DNA from: Telopea speciosissima
Lineage: Eukaryota; Streptophyta; Magnoliopsida; Proteales; Proteaceae
DNA length: 64,000 bases
Direction: 5' to 3'
NCBI RefSeq assembly: GCF_018873765.1
Contig: NC_057921.1
Coordinates: 64,531,557 to 64,595,556, forward strand
Part shown: one piece after another, positions 23,896 through 34,615 of the stretch
How positions within the stretch are numbered: position 1 is the stretch's first letter
Layout: every line of letters begins with the position of its first letter
The notes under the pieces: generated by a model
The model's input: only the letters and a program-made list of their open reading frames with translations
Databases searched by the model: none
What the model was told of the DNA's origin: nothing
Translations under genes and position numbers: made by a program

Positions 23896-24174
23896 TTAGC
23901 TTGTTTCATGAGTTTCTTTGTACATATTTTTGACTTTAGCACTTAGCTTCATTTTATCTGCTTTATGCAATTTCCCAAATTGAGTTTTGAAAGAATGGAA
24001 GAAAGGATATAGACGACGAAAGAGGCTGGGAGTCATTCTTGATTCTTCTTCTTCTTCGTCTTCTTTTCCCTCAGTTAAGAAAACCGTCTCTGAGTCGTAA
24101 TAAGAATTGAGAGGAACAGTTTGAAAAGGAAATGGAGGGTTGGATGCCACGTTTTTGAACAAGAACTCCGGCAA
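23896..24174 (-). CDS. Unassigned small ORF, 92 codons
   Basis: An open minus-strand frame with an acidic run (KEDEEEEE, about residue 38) and a basic C-terminal part ending in MYKETHETS. No ATG opens the frame: the first codon counted is TTG and the upstream sequence is CT-rich. It matches no family I recognise. It may be an exon of an unrecognised gene, a gene remnant, or chance. No splice sites or TATA could be assigned with confidence. Confidence 0.2.
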   Translation of the reverse strand: MPEFLFKNVASNPPFPFQTVPLNSYYDSETVFLTEGKEDEEEEESRMTPSLFRRLYPFFHSFKTQFGKLHKADKMKLSAKVKNMYKETHETS

Positions 24175-25026
24175 AGAGAGAGAGATAGAGAGAGATGAGG
24201 AGAGGGTTGCTGTTATGTGTCGATTTTTATTTAGGTGTAGTTCTTTGTAATTATAGTTAGTTATTATAAATTTATTATTAATTATATGTATCTACGGGAT
24301 GGTGGTTATTTATTATATGTAGTTATTAAAAGTGGGTTAAGTTTAAAGAGATATTTTAGGAGTTGAAAGAAATTATAAGAGTAGGGAAGTGGGTAGTTAA
24401 TATTAGTCGTGTATTTATTGATGTATGAAGAAGTAGAAAGGAAGGAGAAAATTATTAATTAATTCTTAAGAGTTTATCTTGAAAGAGGATTGGTGACCTC
24501 CCAATTGCATTAGGACGCCATTGCTTCGTCTGTAAAGCAAAACTCAATCTTAAATGTATCTCTCTCTTCCTCTCTTCTTATCCCTACTATTTTTTTTTTT
24601 TTTTCAAATTATCTTGCACATAACAGTTGCGCCCGCTTAGAGAGGGATGAGTGAGAGAGCAGAGAGAATCGAATACCTAGGGTTAGGTTAGGGTTGAGTG
24701 GGTGAATGATCAAAATTAAAATCTGATCATCGGATTAAAATCTGCCAGGTGTCGGTTTTGAAAATAAATCTTATGGGAATAAGAAAGGCACACGGATGTT
24801 AAAATATGTCTTTTCATATAATTTTTCTCCTTTTTCATCATTAATATTGTGGGTCTAGATTAACGTATAAATTACTCCTCCAAATCTTAATGATGGTAAA
24901 TAAACCTATCCTGAATATTTTATGATGGAAATACACTCATAGTAGTCATGGGGGCTGGGGGTGGGGGTACGTAATGTCTTAGTTACTAGGGAATTATCTC
25001 CTACCACTAGATAGAGGATCTTTGGA

Positions 25027-25172
25027 TAGCATTATTAAAATCTTCTGTAGTATCGGCGGGGCGACGGTGTACATCCGATGGCACAGCAGAGGCCATGTGG
25101 GTCATTTATACCACCTAACTTCTGCTGTGCCATCGGATATGCACCACCACCTCACCAATACTGTAGAGTATC
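25027..25172. mobile_element. Foldback MITE with cores CCGATGGCACAGCAGA
   Basis: Two arms of about 45 bp are inverted copies of each other around a short loop; the cores are CCGATGGCACAGCAGA (left) and TCTGCTGTGCCATCGG (right), and the tips are CTGTAGTAT / ATACTGTAG-like. It would form a hairpin. It has no coding capacity. Confidence 0.75.
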
Positions 25173-26040
25173 CTGGTCCAGCATAAGGTAGGGGTTAGGG
25201 CCAAATTACTAGGGAACTATCTGCTACCACTAGTTTTGGAAAATGTATAAGGTGGAGCCGGGGGGGGGGGGGACAAAATGTCCCGGTTACTAGGGAACTA
25301 TCTCCTACCACTAGTTTTGGAAGATGTAGAGGATCTTTGGGCAGCTATGCTATAATGCGGTCTCTACTGCATAAGTGCATAGTATATTCATGTATGTATT
25401 TATTAGTTCTTTGATTTTTGGAAGGTTTATGTATGCTACGTGTCATTTTTCATAAGGAGGCAACAATGGCCAAGAACTATGAAGGGCGAACACATTTATT
25501 ATTGCATTGAAGATATTGAATTTAGCCCCCATATGGGTCTCACGTTCAACCAAGTTGGTTGCCTAATCTTTATCATTGGGTGACGTGTTCAGTATCAATA
25601 ATATTGAGGTGAGATGTGGACAAATCAGCTAATAAGTGTGTTTTCACACTAACAAATTGTTAGAAAAGTCTATTATTTTTTTTAAGGGTAAAATATAGGG
25701 ACACCCCCCTCAACTATGCCCTTTTTAAGTACACCCTCTATATCTTCAAAACCTTTCAAACACATCCCTTCATTTTTTGGAAGTATGTAAATTAGTCCAT
25801 CAAACTAAATGTTTTGATGAAAGTGTAATCACACAAATCACACACTAATCCCAAAAAGTTAATCGTCTTTTAGGATCATGGAATAGCGCTAGCAAACTAA
25901 ATGTTGTTTAGTTTTAAATGTCAATAAACACCTACCATTTTTTTAGGATGAAATTGGCCAAGTTAAAAGTTTAAAGATGAAAATATTTTTTTAGGGGTAA
26001 ATACAGCTCATGCCTTTTTTTTCCCTACCCAGTCAAATCG

Positions 26041-26207
26041 TTATCGACTACGATTTTCTGACCGGTGCGATTTCCTAGTGCCTTTCACAAGAGGGGGGTT
26101 GGATCCACCTGGGGCGCCTGACCGAATACTCTGCCCAGGTGGGATCCACTCTCCTCTTATGAGAGGCACTAGGGAACTGCACCGATCAAGAAACTACATA
26201 TGATAAA
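26041..26207. mobile_element. Foldback MITE nested in the TIR element
   Basis: The arms CGGTGCGATTTCCTAGTGCC and GGCACTAGGGAACTGCACCG are inverted copies, and pairing extends outward (TTATCGACTACGATTTTCTG against CAAGAAACTACATATGATAA) and inward to GGATCCACCTGGG / CCCAGGTGGGATCC. Confidence 0.75.
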
Positions 26208-27371
26208 AAATTCCTAGCCAACCATAGGGTTGGATACATCTACGCCTGAGTGTGGTCTAGACACATCTCTCTTGTACCGCTCCCACCCCCACTTCTATTA
26301 TTTTTCTTCCTCACCCCATCGCTCCCCCGTACCGCTCCATCCCCACCTCTATTATTCTACTTCACCACCCCCATCACTCCCCCGCACCGCTCCATCCCCA
26401 CCTCTATTATTCTACTTCACCACCCCCATCATTCCCTTGTACGACTTCCATCTCCCACCTCTTAACAGAGGAGCAAGAAATCTGATATTTTCATCAGGTC
26501 AACAACAAAAACAAATTCAAAACTAGTCGTCACTCCATATATCAGTGGTGATGTAAGTAAAGTTAACTGTTAACATGAAAACAAAATACATCATACGCCT
26601 TATAAGCCGCAACTTTTGACCTTTCTATAAACTAACAATTAGTCTCATTCTTCCTTGGCTCCTGCGTTTTCAGCACCAAGTTAGGCTAGCGAATAAACCA
26701 AATCCCATTCCAATGTTGAAAATAATTCCCTTTTCACATGAGAAGCTTCTCATTGAATCACATTTCTAAATTTGAAGTGGTTCACAATTTATAACGGTCA
26801 ATTGTTTACTATAAACATATCTATATTGACCTATATGGTGCAGCAGCTGGGCTATTATACACCCAATGGCCAAAAAGGTGCTATCAATGGCAAATAAAAA
26901 CAGGACTTTCAAATGGGAAGTATCAGTGCACAAGGTTCTCGTATTTAGCAGGGTTTGGAGAGGATCTAATATACGCTCCCCAGATCCTATTAAAATCGAT
27001 TGTCTTGTGCATCAGGAACGACCTTTTTTTTAGTAAGCACTTGCCATTTGAAAGTCTTGTTTTTTATGAGCCATTTATTTGAGATGGTAAGTTTTTCCAT
27101 TAATTTCTATTACACTTTAACATTTCTATTTGAAAGAGCATGATATAAGTCTTCTCACCATGCCTACACTTTCCACTATTGAAAAAGACATGAGTACCAT
27201 AGGTTTTATGGTCTTATGGTACATGAGAACCTCGTCTCAAAAACAAAAACAAATCAGAGCAGTAGAGGTGGGGATGGGGGTAGTATAGGGTAATGATGGT
27301 GGTGGGGAAGAAGATTAGTAGAAGTCGAGATGGGGTGGGAAAGAAAAATAGTAAGAGGTGTGGGATAGGGG

Positions 27372-27566
27372 ATTATTATCCTCTCAAATTCTTAAAGTGT
27401 GGCAATGTAGCAGTGTTAGGTGGAGATGTCGACACCTGACAGCTGTTGCATTCAACGGTCCATATCAATGAGATCGGACCATTGGATGCAACAACTGTCA
27501 GGTGTCGACATCTCCACCTAACACTGCCGCACTGCCACACTTTAAGGACTTGAAGAGGATTATTTT
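27372..27566. mobile_element. Long near-perfect foldback element, ~195 bp
   Basis: The arms are about 80 bp each and nearly identical when inverted; both contain GTTAGGTGGAGATGTCGACA or its complement, and pairing extends out to CTTAAAGTGTGGCA / TGCCACACTTTAAG and beyond. The loop is only about 25 bp. Transcripts through it would make a strong hairpin. Confidence 0.8.
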
Positions 27567-29144
27567 CCGTGGGATAGGGGCGATGGGGAAGAAAAGTAGT
27601 AGAGGAGGGAGATGGAGGTGGTGAGGGGCCGGGGGCAGGGGAAGAATTGTTGAGGTGGGATATGGGGGGTCGAAGAGTGATGGATGAGGAGTAGCAGAAC
27701 GGAGGTGGAAGATGAAGAATGTCATTTATTGGTTTACCAAAGAAGAATAGATAGGGTATATTAAGGGTAATATTAGAAATTAAAAAAAAAAAAAACTATA
27801 AATATGGTTAATGCTATCTTAGTTTAGGTATCCGAAACACAATATATGAAACATTAGACACTATTACTGTAATTTTACAAAACATCAGGTACCTTAGAAA
27901 CCATTTACATTTTTTTTTTATGTATTAAGGTATAAAGGGTATTTTAGTACCTTTTTTTTTTTGGTAAATATTTTAGTACCTTTATGTTTTCTGTTAGTTA
28001 GGTAACAGTGAGTTAACTCGGTGGATTGACTCAGAAGGTTTTGAAGATGAGGGGTGGTACAAAATGGGCCATAATTGAGAGGGTGTCCCTATATTTTTCC
28101 CTTTTTTAAGTATAACAAAATATTTTATTTTACCGTGTAAATAGATGATAAGTCCATTCCGAGTTCTGATCATTGGATATAGAGGAGTGAGGACATGATC
28201 TAGATTAGTTGTGTGTCAAATTTTAAAGTCTAATTGAATTAAACACCCTCTTTTGTATTGATGCACATCCCGTGTATGTCTATGCATGTGTATGACACTA
28301 TGACTACCTTATATATTACCATGCACTCTCCTAACTCTGAGTTGGAATAAATAATTTATATTTAAAAAAGGAAAAACAAAACGTAAAAATGAATGGCACA
28401 CATGTATCTTATGTTTTTTAGAAATATCATCTTCTATTGTTTTTTGTTTTGATTATAGCAAACCAAATTAAACTTATTAAAAATATCTGTTACAATCATC
28501 CATAATAACATCAAACAAAGTAGATCTATGGGCTATTCCAACAAAAAAATTATATATTACCGTCCCCTCTCCCAACTCTGAGTTGGAATAAATAATTTAT
28601 ATTTAAAAAAGGAAAAACACAGCATAAAAATAAATGGCTCACATTTATTTTATGTTTTTAAAAAATATCATCTTCAATTGAGTTTTGTTTTAATTATAGC
28701 AAACCAAATCAAAATAGATCTATGGGCTATACCACTAAAAAAAAAAAAAAAAAAAGATCTATGGGCGTAAGCCATAGTTTGATAGAGATACAAAGCTCAT
28801 TTTGAACCAAAATATTAATATCCAATAACAACATTAACGATTTGATGTCTAAAAGCATAAAAAAAACAAATCCAATGATCATTTATCTTTATACCCTTGA
28901 ATCAATCGTCAATTAAAATCTTCTGCAGTGCACCGATCTGATTTGGCGAAGCATTACAGTGCAGATGTAAGAGCTTGACACGTGGAGATATTTCGGTAGA
29001 ACACCTACCCTACACCAAATTACGATCACCAGTTAACATCAAATCGTCCCCCCATATCACGTGGTGTAAATTCAAAAAAGCCAAACAACTGTTTTTGGCC
29101 GATACTAAAATGATTATCAAATCAACATCTTTTTTTATTTTTTT

Positions 29145-30372
29145 GGGGAAAAGCTTGGTACACGGTCGGTCGTGTAAACCGTGTACGAAACTTCCCCCCC
29201 CAAAAAAAAAAATCTTTTTTTTCCTTTTTTGTTAAATTCCACTTGTGAGTCCCACGATCATTATCACCTTCTTCCTTCCTTCAGTCTTCTTCTTAGAAGG
29301 CGACGACGGACATCACCGCAGTAGGTAATAGAAAGCGCACCAGATCTGAAACTTACCAGACAAATGTATTCTTCAGGAGCTCTAAATCTACCATTTCTGG
29401 ACTCCAATAAAAACAAGAAACACAAAACAAACGGTATTATTCAGAGATCTGAAGAACAGGTCACCAAATATTATGAGTTAAAGAAATCAAAACAAAAATC
29501 AGATTTTCTTCGAGTGTCAGTGAATGTATGTTTTGGTTTGAGATGGAAGCAAAGTAAATGTACCATGATAAGCATGCTACCGGGGAAGAAGGGAACTTCA
29601 GTCATCCTCACCCTCTAGAGCTCATCAATCTCCAACAGCAACAACCCACTTTCAATATGCCTCTATGTGCAATGTGCAAGCTCCAACCCTCTGGATTGAT
29701 CTACATCTGCAAAACCTGCAACTTCATCCTCCATATTTCATGCTCTCAAAGACCTCAGCTCATCAACCACCCATCAGACCCTAACCACCTACTCACTCTC
29801 CTTCCTTTCCCAGCATACCCAGATAGAACCTTCACCTGCGATGCCTGCGGCCTCCAAGACAATGGGTTCTGCTATCACTGCAAAGCTTGCACCCTTGACT
29901 TGCATATCCACTGTGCTTCCATGCCCATATCACTCAACCACAAAGCCCATCCCCACACTCTTATATATCCTCTCCATCCGCCGTCCGACATTTCTCACTT
30001 GTGATATGTGTCGCAGGGAAATCACGGTAAACCAGTGGTCTTATGGTTGCCGGCCCTGCGATTTCGATGGCCATCTGAGTCGTGCCAGCAATCCAGATGC
30101 TCAGGATAATCGATCTAAATTTGGGGCAGCAATCCAAGGATTTCCGCATGTTTTCAGTAGTAGCGGCGGAAGAGAAACTTCTTCAAGCAATTTCGAATTT
30201 CCCCAGGTTTTTAATGACCACACCGTCGGTGGCCGCAGCAATAGCATCGGAAAAGAAACTTCTTCAAGCGATTTCGATGCCCATTTTGGGGGGGGGGGGA
30301 AGTTTCGTACACGACCATGTAGGGGGGAAGTTTCGTACACGGTTTACACGACCGTGTACGAAACCTTTCCCC
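29145..30372. mobile_element. Pack-MULE carrying a DC1-domain gene fragment
   Basis: The terminal inverted repeats of about 55 bp begin GGGGAAAAGCTTGG at the left and, inverted, GGGGAAAGGTTTCG at the right; both continue into GTGTAAACCGTGTACGAAAC and a G/C run. The right side has an extra partial copy of the TIR. The flanks are perfect 9-bp direct repeats TATTTTTTT (29136-29144 and 30373-30381), the Mutator target length. The paralogous position in A2 (about 38790) lacks the insert and reads straight through AAATCAACATTTTTTTTGG. No transposase is present; instead the interior holds a fragment of a plant DC1 (C1-clan zinc finger) gene. Confidence 0.88.
29590..30110 (+). pseudogene. Captured DC1-domain protein fragment
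   Basis: The frame opening at about 29590 reads FSHPHPLELI, then two C1-like repeats: LCAMCKLQ...YICKTCNFILHISC and FTCDACGLQ...YHCKACTLDLHIHC, each with the C-x2-C, C-x2-C and H-x2-C spacing of DC1 domains. These domains bind zinc and are common in plant proteins of unclear or stress-related role. After HPHTL the frame shifts by one near 29990; the third repeat (TCDMCRREI...GCRPCDFDGH) is in the next frame. It has no upstream part of its own and lies inside the Pack-MULE, so it is probably not a working gene. The parent is elsewhere in the genome. Confidence 0.8.
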
Positions 30373-30644
30373 TATTTTTTTTTGATAAAATCAAATCAAC
30401 ATGGGGCACTAGCGAAATGTTTAACCTTGTGGGTGGAGAGATTCGCTGTCAACTCCATTTTTTAGACATCAGGGTCCACAGATGTCAATATCTAAGTAAC
30501 CCAATGCCCTACAAATAATTTGTAGGGGTAATATTCTCAAATGGAATGACCCTCCTCGCTATTATCGAAAGCCAAAGCATTCTCTTAATTATTAAAGTTG
30601 AGACGCGTGGTTGATTCTCGTAGTCAGTCAATAATGCCCACCAA

Positions 30645-30668
30645 CTCTCTCTCTCTCTCTCTCTCTTC
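30645..30668 (+). repeat. (CT)n microsatellite upstream of A1 gene
   Basis: About ten CT units, also present upstream of the A2 gene (about 39187-39211) with different length. GA/CT tracts lie upstream of most members of this array. Confidence 0.85.
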
Positions 30669-30803
30669 CTCTCCCTCTACAAAAGGGCTACCAATAAACC
30701 GTTTTATTGGAATTTGGCAAGAGGTGGTGGTGGACCGGTGGTTGCAGGGATACTAGAAGAAAAAACTCTAGTATCTCTCTTTCTCTCTCTCTATATCTGG
30801 CTC

Positions 30804-30811
30804 TATATAAA
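30804..30811 (+). promoter_or_regulatory. TATA box of A1 small gene
   Basis: TATATAAA lies 58 bp before the ATG and is conserved at the same place in A2 (39349-39356) and A3 (46790-46797), in the context GGCTCTATATAAAAGGCC. The short distance implies a 5' UTR of about 25-30 nt. Confidence 0.75.
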
Positions 30812-30868
30812 AGGCCACCGTTTCAAAGGAATTTCAAAGTGGCGGTGGAGTTTGCAGGGACACTTTGA

Positions 30869-31135
30869 ATGGAGTCAATAGTAGTAACTGTCCCGGCCGC
30901 CAGTGTAGGCGGAGGAGGAGGAGGAGGAGGAGGAGGAGCAAAGGGACAGAAGAAGGGAGAGCAGTACAGTTACTTTGAGATGCCACTGCACTATCCGAGG
31001 TACACGAAAGCGGAGTACGAGACGATGGCGGAGTCGAAGCTTGATTGCTTGCTCTCACAGTATGGACTCCCTCTTATTGGAGATGTCCACCAGAAGCGCA
31101 ACTTTGCCATTGGAACTTTCCTCTGGTCTTACTGA
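30869..31135 (+). CDS. DUF7722-type small protein, A1 copy
   Basis: An intact 88-codon single-exon frame. Residues 1-12 are hydrophobic/Ala-Val rich, then comes a Gly run of about ten residues (GGA repeat) and a Lys/Gly linker. The conserved core follows: FEMPLHYPRYTKAEYETMAESKLDCLLSQYGLPLIGDVHQKRNFAIGTFLW (in pieces: MPLHYPRYTK, LDCLL..YGLP, KR.FA.G.FLW). This is the pattern of plant proteins annotated as DUF7722, small and of unknown function; many members have MPEW where this has MAES. The start is the only ATG, 58 bp after a TATA box. The A2 protein is identical except for five fewer glycines. Biological role unknown. Confidence 0.75.
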   Translation: MESIVVTVPAASVGGGGGGGGGGAKGQKKGEQYSYFEMPLHYPRYTKAEYETMAESKLDCLLSQYGLPLIGDVHQKRNFAIGTFLWSY

Positions 31136-31453
31136 TCGTCTGATCAGAATATCATCAGATCTTGGAGTCTTGTCGATGTGTTTCTTAAATTCCCAACCCC
31201 CCCCCCCCTCCCCTCCCCTCCCCTCCTCTTGCAGAAGTATATGCTTAGTTATGCTAAGTATTATCTTTTATTGTAGTAGAATCGGATCCAGCTTTTATGT
31301 ATAGAAGATAGTTAGTAGCAGATGAATTTCCTAATCTACTCTTCTTCTCCTTTCTATGTTTTCAGTTTTACTCTTCTTACCGCAAAAAGTAAAATTTGTC
31401 AGGGCAAGGGATCGCGTTGGTATCTACACACCTAACCAATTAGAGGTAAAGAG
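31136..31453. other. 3' flank of A1 gene
   Basis: Contains a C-rich run with CCCCT units (about 31198-31228) whose length differs from A2, then AT-rich sequence nearly identical to A2. No gene. Confidence 0.5.
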
Positions 31454-31624
31454 GGATCTTTATCCCCTCAATTTGCATGTTCACCCATTTGCTCAATTTC
31501 ATCTAATAGAAAAAGTAAAAATGATCATCCTACTCTCTGCCCGAACACATTATCTTGGTGGAATCCCTCTATTAGATGAAATTAAAGAAATTGACAAACA
31601 GACAAATTGAGGTGATATTTTTCC
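31454..31624. mobile_element. ~170-bp MITE present in A1, absent in A2
   Basis: The termini are GGATCTTTATCCCCTCAATT and, inverted, GGAAAAATATCACCTCAATT; an inner inverted pair TTTCATCTAATAGA / TCTATTAGATGAAA also occurs. It sits between similar AAAGAG-G sequences. A2 (39970-39985) reads across without the insert. Confidence 0.7.
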
Positions 31625-32694
31625 TGCAAAGAGAGGGTTCCTCTTTCCTCGATAGTGGCAAGGCGAGAGAGAGATTTCCCAAATTTACTTTTTATACCGG
31701 TAATTTCACCTGATTATTATCCTTTTCTACATAATTAAAAAGGCCAAAGATGCAGGGAAAGAAAAAAAGATTTGGGTGTGTACTTTGAAGGAAAACTTTC
31801 CAGCTCAGATTCTCAGACTGAATCATTCTGACATTCCCATAGGCGTACTTTTTTTTTTTTATGGTAAATGATAGGCATACTTTTGGAATCCAAATCTGCG
31901 GCCGTATGAGAACCTATGCCAGATAAACCTAGGGGCATATGAGAATGATTATGGTACAACATTCAACTGTTCCACTTCATTGACTTCGGTTTTGTTTTGT
32001 TTCTTCTCAAGCGTGGCACCATTGGATGTTGGAGCTGCCAAGTGTCGATATCTCCCTCAAGTAGTTACACTATACATTTTTAAGGAATTCTAATACCTCT
32101 GTCTCTCTCTCTCCTTTTAAGAAATTCTAGCATCTTTATCTCTTTCCACACCCCCCCTCCCAAAAAAAAAAACCCTCTATTTGTATCTCTCTTCATCATA
32201 TGAAATGACCTTAAGTATTGCCTTCATAGGATATATGTATTGAGCTTTGTATACAATAAATGGAATCGTCATCCTAATGCTTGAATATGTTAAATTATCC
32301 AACCTTATTAAAAATTAAACTATTAAGTGGAGAGATCCAACTGATATATGAAATCATTCAAGATCCCAGATTCTCTATTGGAAAGCACCACTATATATAA
32401 CAAGTAACAAGTATTCATGAGTCAATAAAGTCCAAAATCCAAATAAGTCAATAGTCGATTTGTGACGTTGGCAAGCTCCTCCTTTTTTCTCTAGGGGAGG
32501 AAGCTCAGCTAGAAGTAGGACTCCACCCACGGTGAAGGAATTCCCTGCCTTCATTGCCGTTGGATGGGCTCCTAAGGGCACAAATGACTTCATACAATAG
32601 GAAGTGAGGGGGTGATTATGACCCAAGATTTCCTTTACATCATGGGTGAAGAAAAACTTTATCCAAAGGAGATACCAATAATGTGATCAAAATA
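31625..32694. other. A1 unit sequence without a gene
   Basis: Homologous to A2 about 39985-41610, but A2 has an extra 0.6-kb insert. An open minus-strand frame at 32375-32626 has no recognised family; the matching region also occurs in A2 and A3. Confidence 0.4.
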
Positions 32695-32830
32695 ACCCCA
32701 AGGGCTTTGGTCCATTGGTGATTTCATAGTGGGTAAAGCAACTCATCAAGCGTCTTACCTGGGTTCAATTCCCCTTGGTACCAATCTTGGGGCCACTCAC
32801 CCTCTTTGAAGCGAAAACGGCATGTAGGGG
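32695..32830 (+). repeat. SINE-like remnant
   Basis: Contains a B-box-like GGGTTCAATTCCCC preceded by an A-box-like TAGTGGGTAAAGC and the tail CTTGGGGCCACTC. A homologous, more worn copy lies in A2 at about 41610-41740. It is tRNA-like only in these motifs and its boundaries are not clear. Confidence 0.45.
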
Positions 32831-32837
32831 CCTGAAG

Positions 32838-33235
32838 TGTTAGAATTCAATCCGAATAGGGACAAAATCGCAAAAGCCAGGATCTCCATAGGACGTTCAA
32901 GAACACAATCAAGTAAATAATAGAAAACAGATATGAACACTGAATATCTCCCTCTCTTACTAGAATGCACTCTTCAATAGCAATTGAGAACAATAAATTG
33001 TGATGGGTAAAGCGGGGACCTAGCTCTCTTTATATAGTAATTCTAATAGGGTCTGACTCATCACAGTCCTAATAGGAATCTATCTACCCACACTAAAGCC
33101 AGTCCACATAAGATTCCTAATATAACCCAATGACCTCCTTAATTAGACCAATACTATAATTAGCCTGAGTTTAGGATATTAAATATTAATCCATAAGATT
33201 AGAATATTAAACCTAATAGGATTAAAATTCTAACA
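32838..33235 (-). repeat. Copia 3' LTR
   Basis: It starts (minus strand) TGTTAGAATTTTAATCC and ends GGATTGAATTCTAACA; termini TGTTAGAATT/AATTCTAACA are inverted. The polypurine-like CCCAGTAGGAGAA abuts it at 33236-33248. No partner LTR or target duplication can be tested because the other end is lost. Confidence 0.8.
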
Positions 33236-33953
33236 TTCTCCTACTGGGACATATATTAAATTCCTTATTTTAAAAAAAAATTAAAAACAGTTTTGACCAA
33301 AACAAATCACAGCCTAACAACCCTTTAAGAAAACTTTATGTGCACATTTTTTAAAATAAATTGGTCTCGAGGTCATATTAGAAAATCAATCTTGTCCCAT
33401 AGAGTTTTAGACACCTAATCTTGGCAGTAACTGCATCTATGATCAAGCGACACAGAGCCTTCCATGGTCACGAGAGCCCTCAACTCTACTAACATAGATG
33501 CAATGTGGGAGTGTGGCAACGAGATAATACTCACATAGTGATTCCTTATGTATTATCCATTTGTCAGTCCAAAATTTCTCTTCTTTAAGTGGCATAGGTT
33601 CACTAGAGAAATAATCTTTATGATTTCAACGAATATGTATGTCTCATCTTGAATAACTCGAGTTTTTTTTATGTGTTACAAGACATACATTTAGGCTAAT
33701 AACTTAACGCCTCAGCCTTGCTTAAGATTAACACATTCCTTAAATCTTTAAAATCAGAAATATATAAATCATGTCAATAAATAAAACACCCATGTGTTTA
33801 AAAGAAACTGCATGCAATAACAACTAATATATATATATATATATATAAACCAAAGTTTACCATAAGGTAAACATACAGATGAAAAGAAACTTCATTTTAC
33901 AATGGAGCAAAACAACTCCCACTAACCAACCGCATCCCATAATGCACCTAAGC

Positions 33954-34142
33954 CTATGCTTGTGACATGTCTTTCAAAACACAAGGGCGAAGACCTTCGG
34001 TTAGGAGATCTGTAACCATATCATCTGTACCAATATGCTCCACTGCAATGTCACCTTTCTTTACTGTCACCTTTATGGTCAAATACTTAACATTCATGTA
34101 CTTAGACCCTCTAAGTTCTTTATTGTTGTTTATTAACAACAC
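33954..34142 (-). pseudogene. Copia RNase H C-terminal fragment
   Basis: Contains GSKYMNVKYLTIK, VEHIGTDDMVTDLLTEGL, the conserved end of copia polyproteins (usual form: SKHIDVKYH..R, DMLADPLTKGL). Substitutions of usual residues (ADPLTK to TDLLTE) fit loss of function. Bases 34143-34615 hold the remaining RNase H and RT-connection sequence, broken in all frames. Confidence 0.75.
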
Positions 34143-34615
34143 AGCAAAGCTGTTATCACTATATATCTAGATGGGTCTTTCCACAAAATCTAAAATGGTC
34201 AACTACTTTATGAGATTCTTGAGTCAAATAACCTGAGTAGCAGCCCCATGGCATGCTATAAACTTTACCTGTATAGTCGAAGTGGTTACCAATGTCTATT
34301 TTGTACTCTTCCATGATACTGTCCTTCCTGCCATTAGGAAAACATAACCAGATGTGGACCTCCTATCATCCTCACAGCCAACAAGGTTGGAATATATATG
34401 ACCCCACTAGCTTGAGTTCAGGAACATGTCTTTATGTTGCATATAATCTTTTGTCCTCTTCAAGTACCTCAATACTTTCTTGACAGCAACCCAATGGCTA
34501 AGACTAGGATCTTACTGATATCTGCCAAGAAGACCCGTCACAAAGGCAATATCCAGTTTGGTACAGACCTGAGCATACATGATACTACCTAGTGTCCTAG
34601 CATAAGGCACCTTCT

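Larger units (their letters stand above)
22549..25683. other. Intergenic region after the transporter
   Basis: No recognised gene. It includes a partial resemblance to the hAT foldback MITE family near 23200-23260. A low-confidence minus-strand ORF is listed separately. Bases 24950-25330 hold two or three copies of a segment with TTACTAGGGAACTATCTCCT and ACCACTAGTTTTGGAA, the first separated from the others by a foldback MITE. Homopolymer runs occur at 24590 (T) and 25260 (G). Confidence 0.5.
25684..28103. mobile_element. 2.4-kb TIR element, probably Mutator-like, non-autonomous
   Basis: The left end AAGGGTAAAATATAGGGAC and the inverted right end (28081-28103) agree at 22 of 23 positions, and the similarity continues less perfectly inward (CACCCC.CTCAA.TATG). 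No transposase frame is seen; the interior has C/T-rich (26240-26460) and G/A-rich (27260-27710) tracts that give misleading proline-rich frames. No clean target duplication was found in the T-rich flanks. Its right third is repeated at the start of copy A2 (37590-37970), so the array was duplicated after this element arrived. Confidence 0.6.
27711..32837. repeat. Array unit A1 (A half only)
   Basis: Homologous to A2 starting at 27711/37590 (GATGAAGAATGTCATTTATTGG against GATGAACAATG...) and running through the small gene to the SINE-like sequence near 32700. A1 alone has a 220-bp internal tandem duplication (about 28310-28540 and 28550-28750), a Pack-MULE and a MITE at 31454. Its B half is absent: the copia LTR begins at 32838. 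Confidence 0.85.

Noticed and set aside
26230..26526. Proline/leucine-rich open frames
   Set aside because: They come from C/T-rich low-complexity sequence inside a TIR element, with mirror-image frames in the G/A-rich tract near 27500-27720.
30074..30518. Long plus-strand frames at the right end of the Pack-MULE
   Set aside because: After the third DC1 repeat the sequence is TIR and poly-G; the frames are continuation artefacts.
32695..32830. Possible functional tRNA gene
   Set aside because: Only a B-box-like and a weak A-box-like motif are present; no cloverleaf can be drawn, and the duplicated copy in A2 is eroded.
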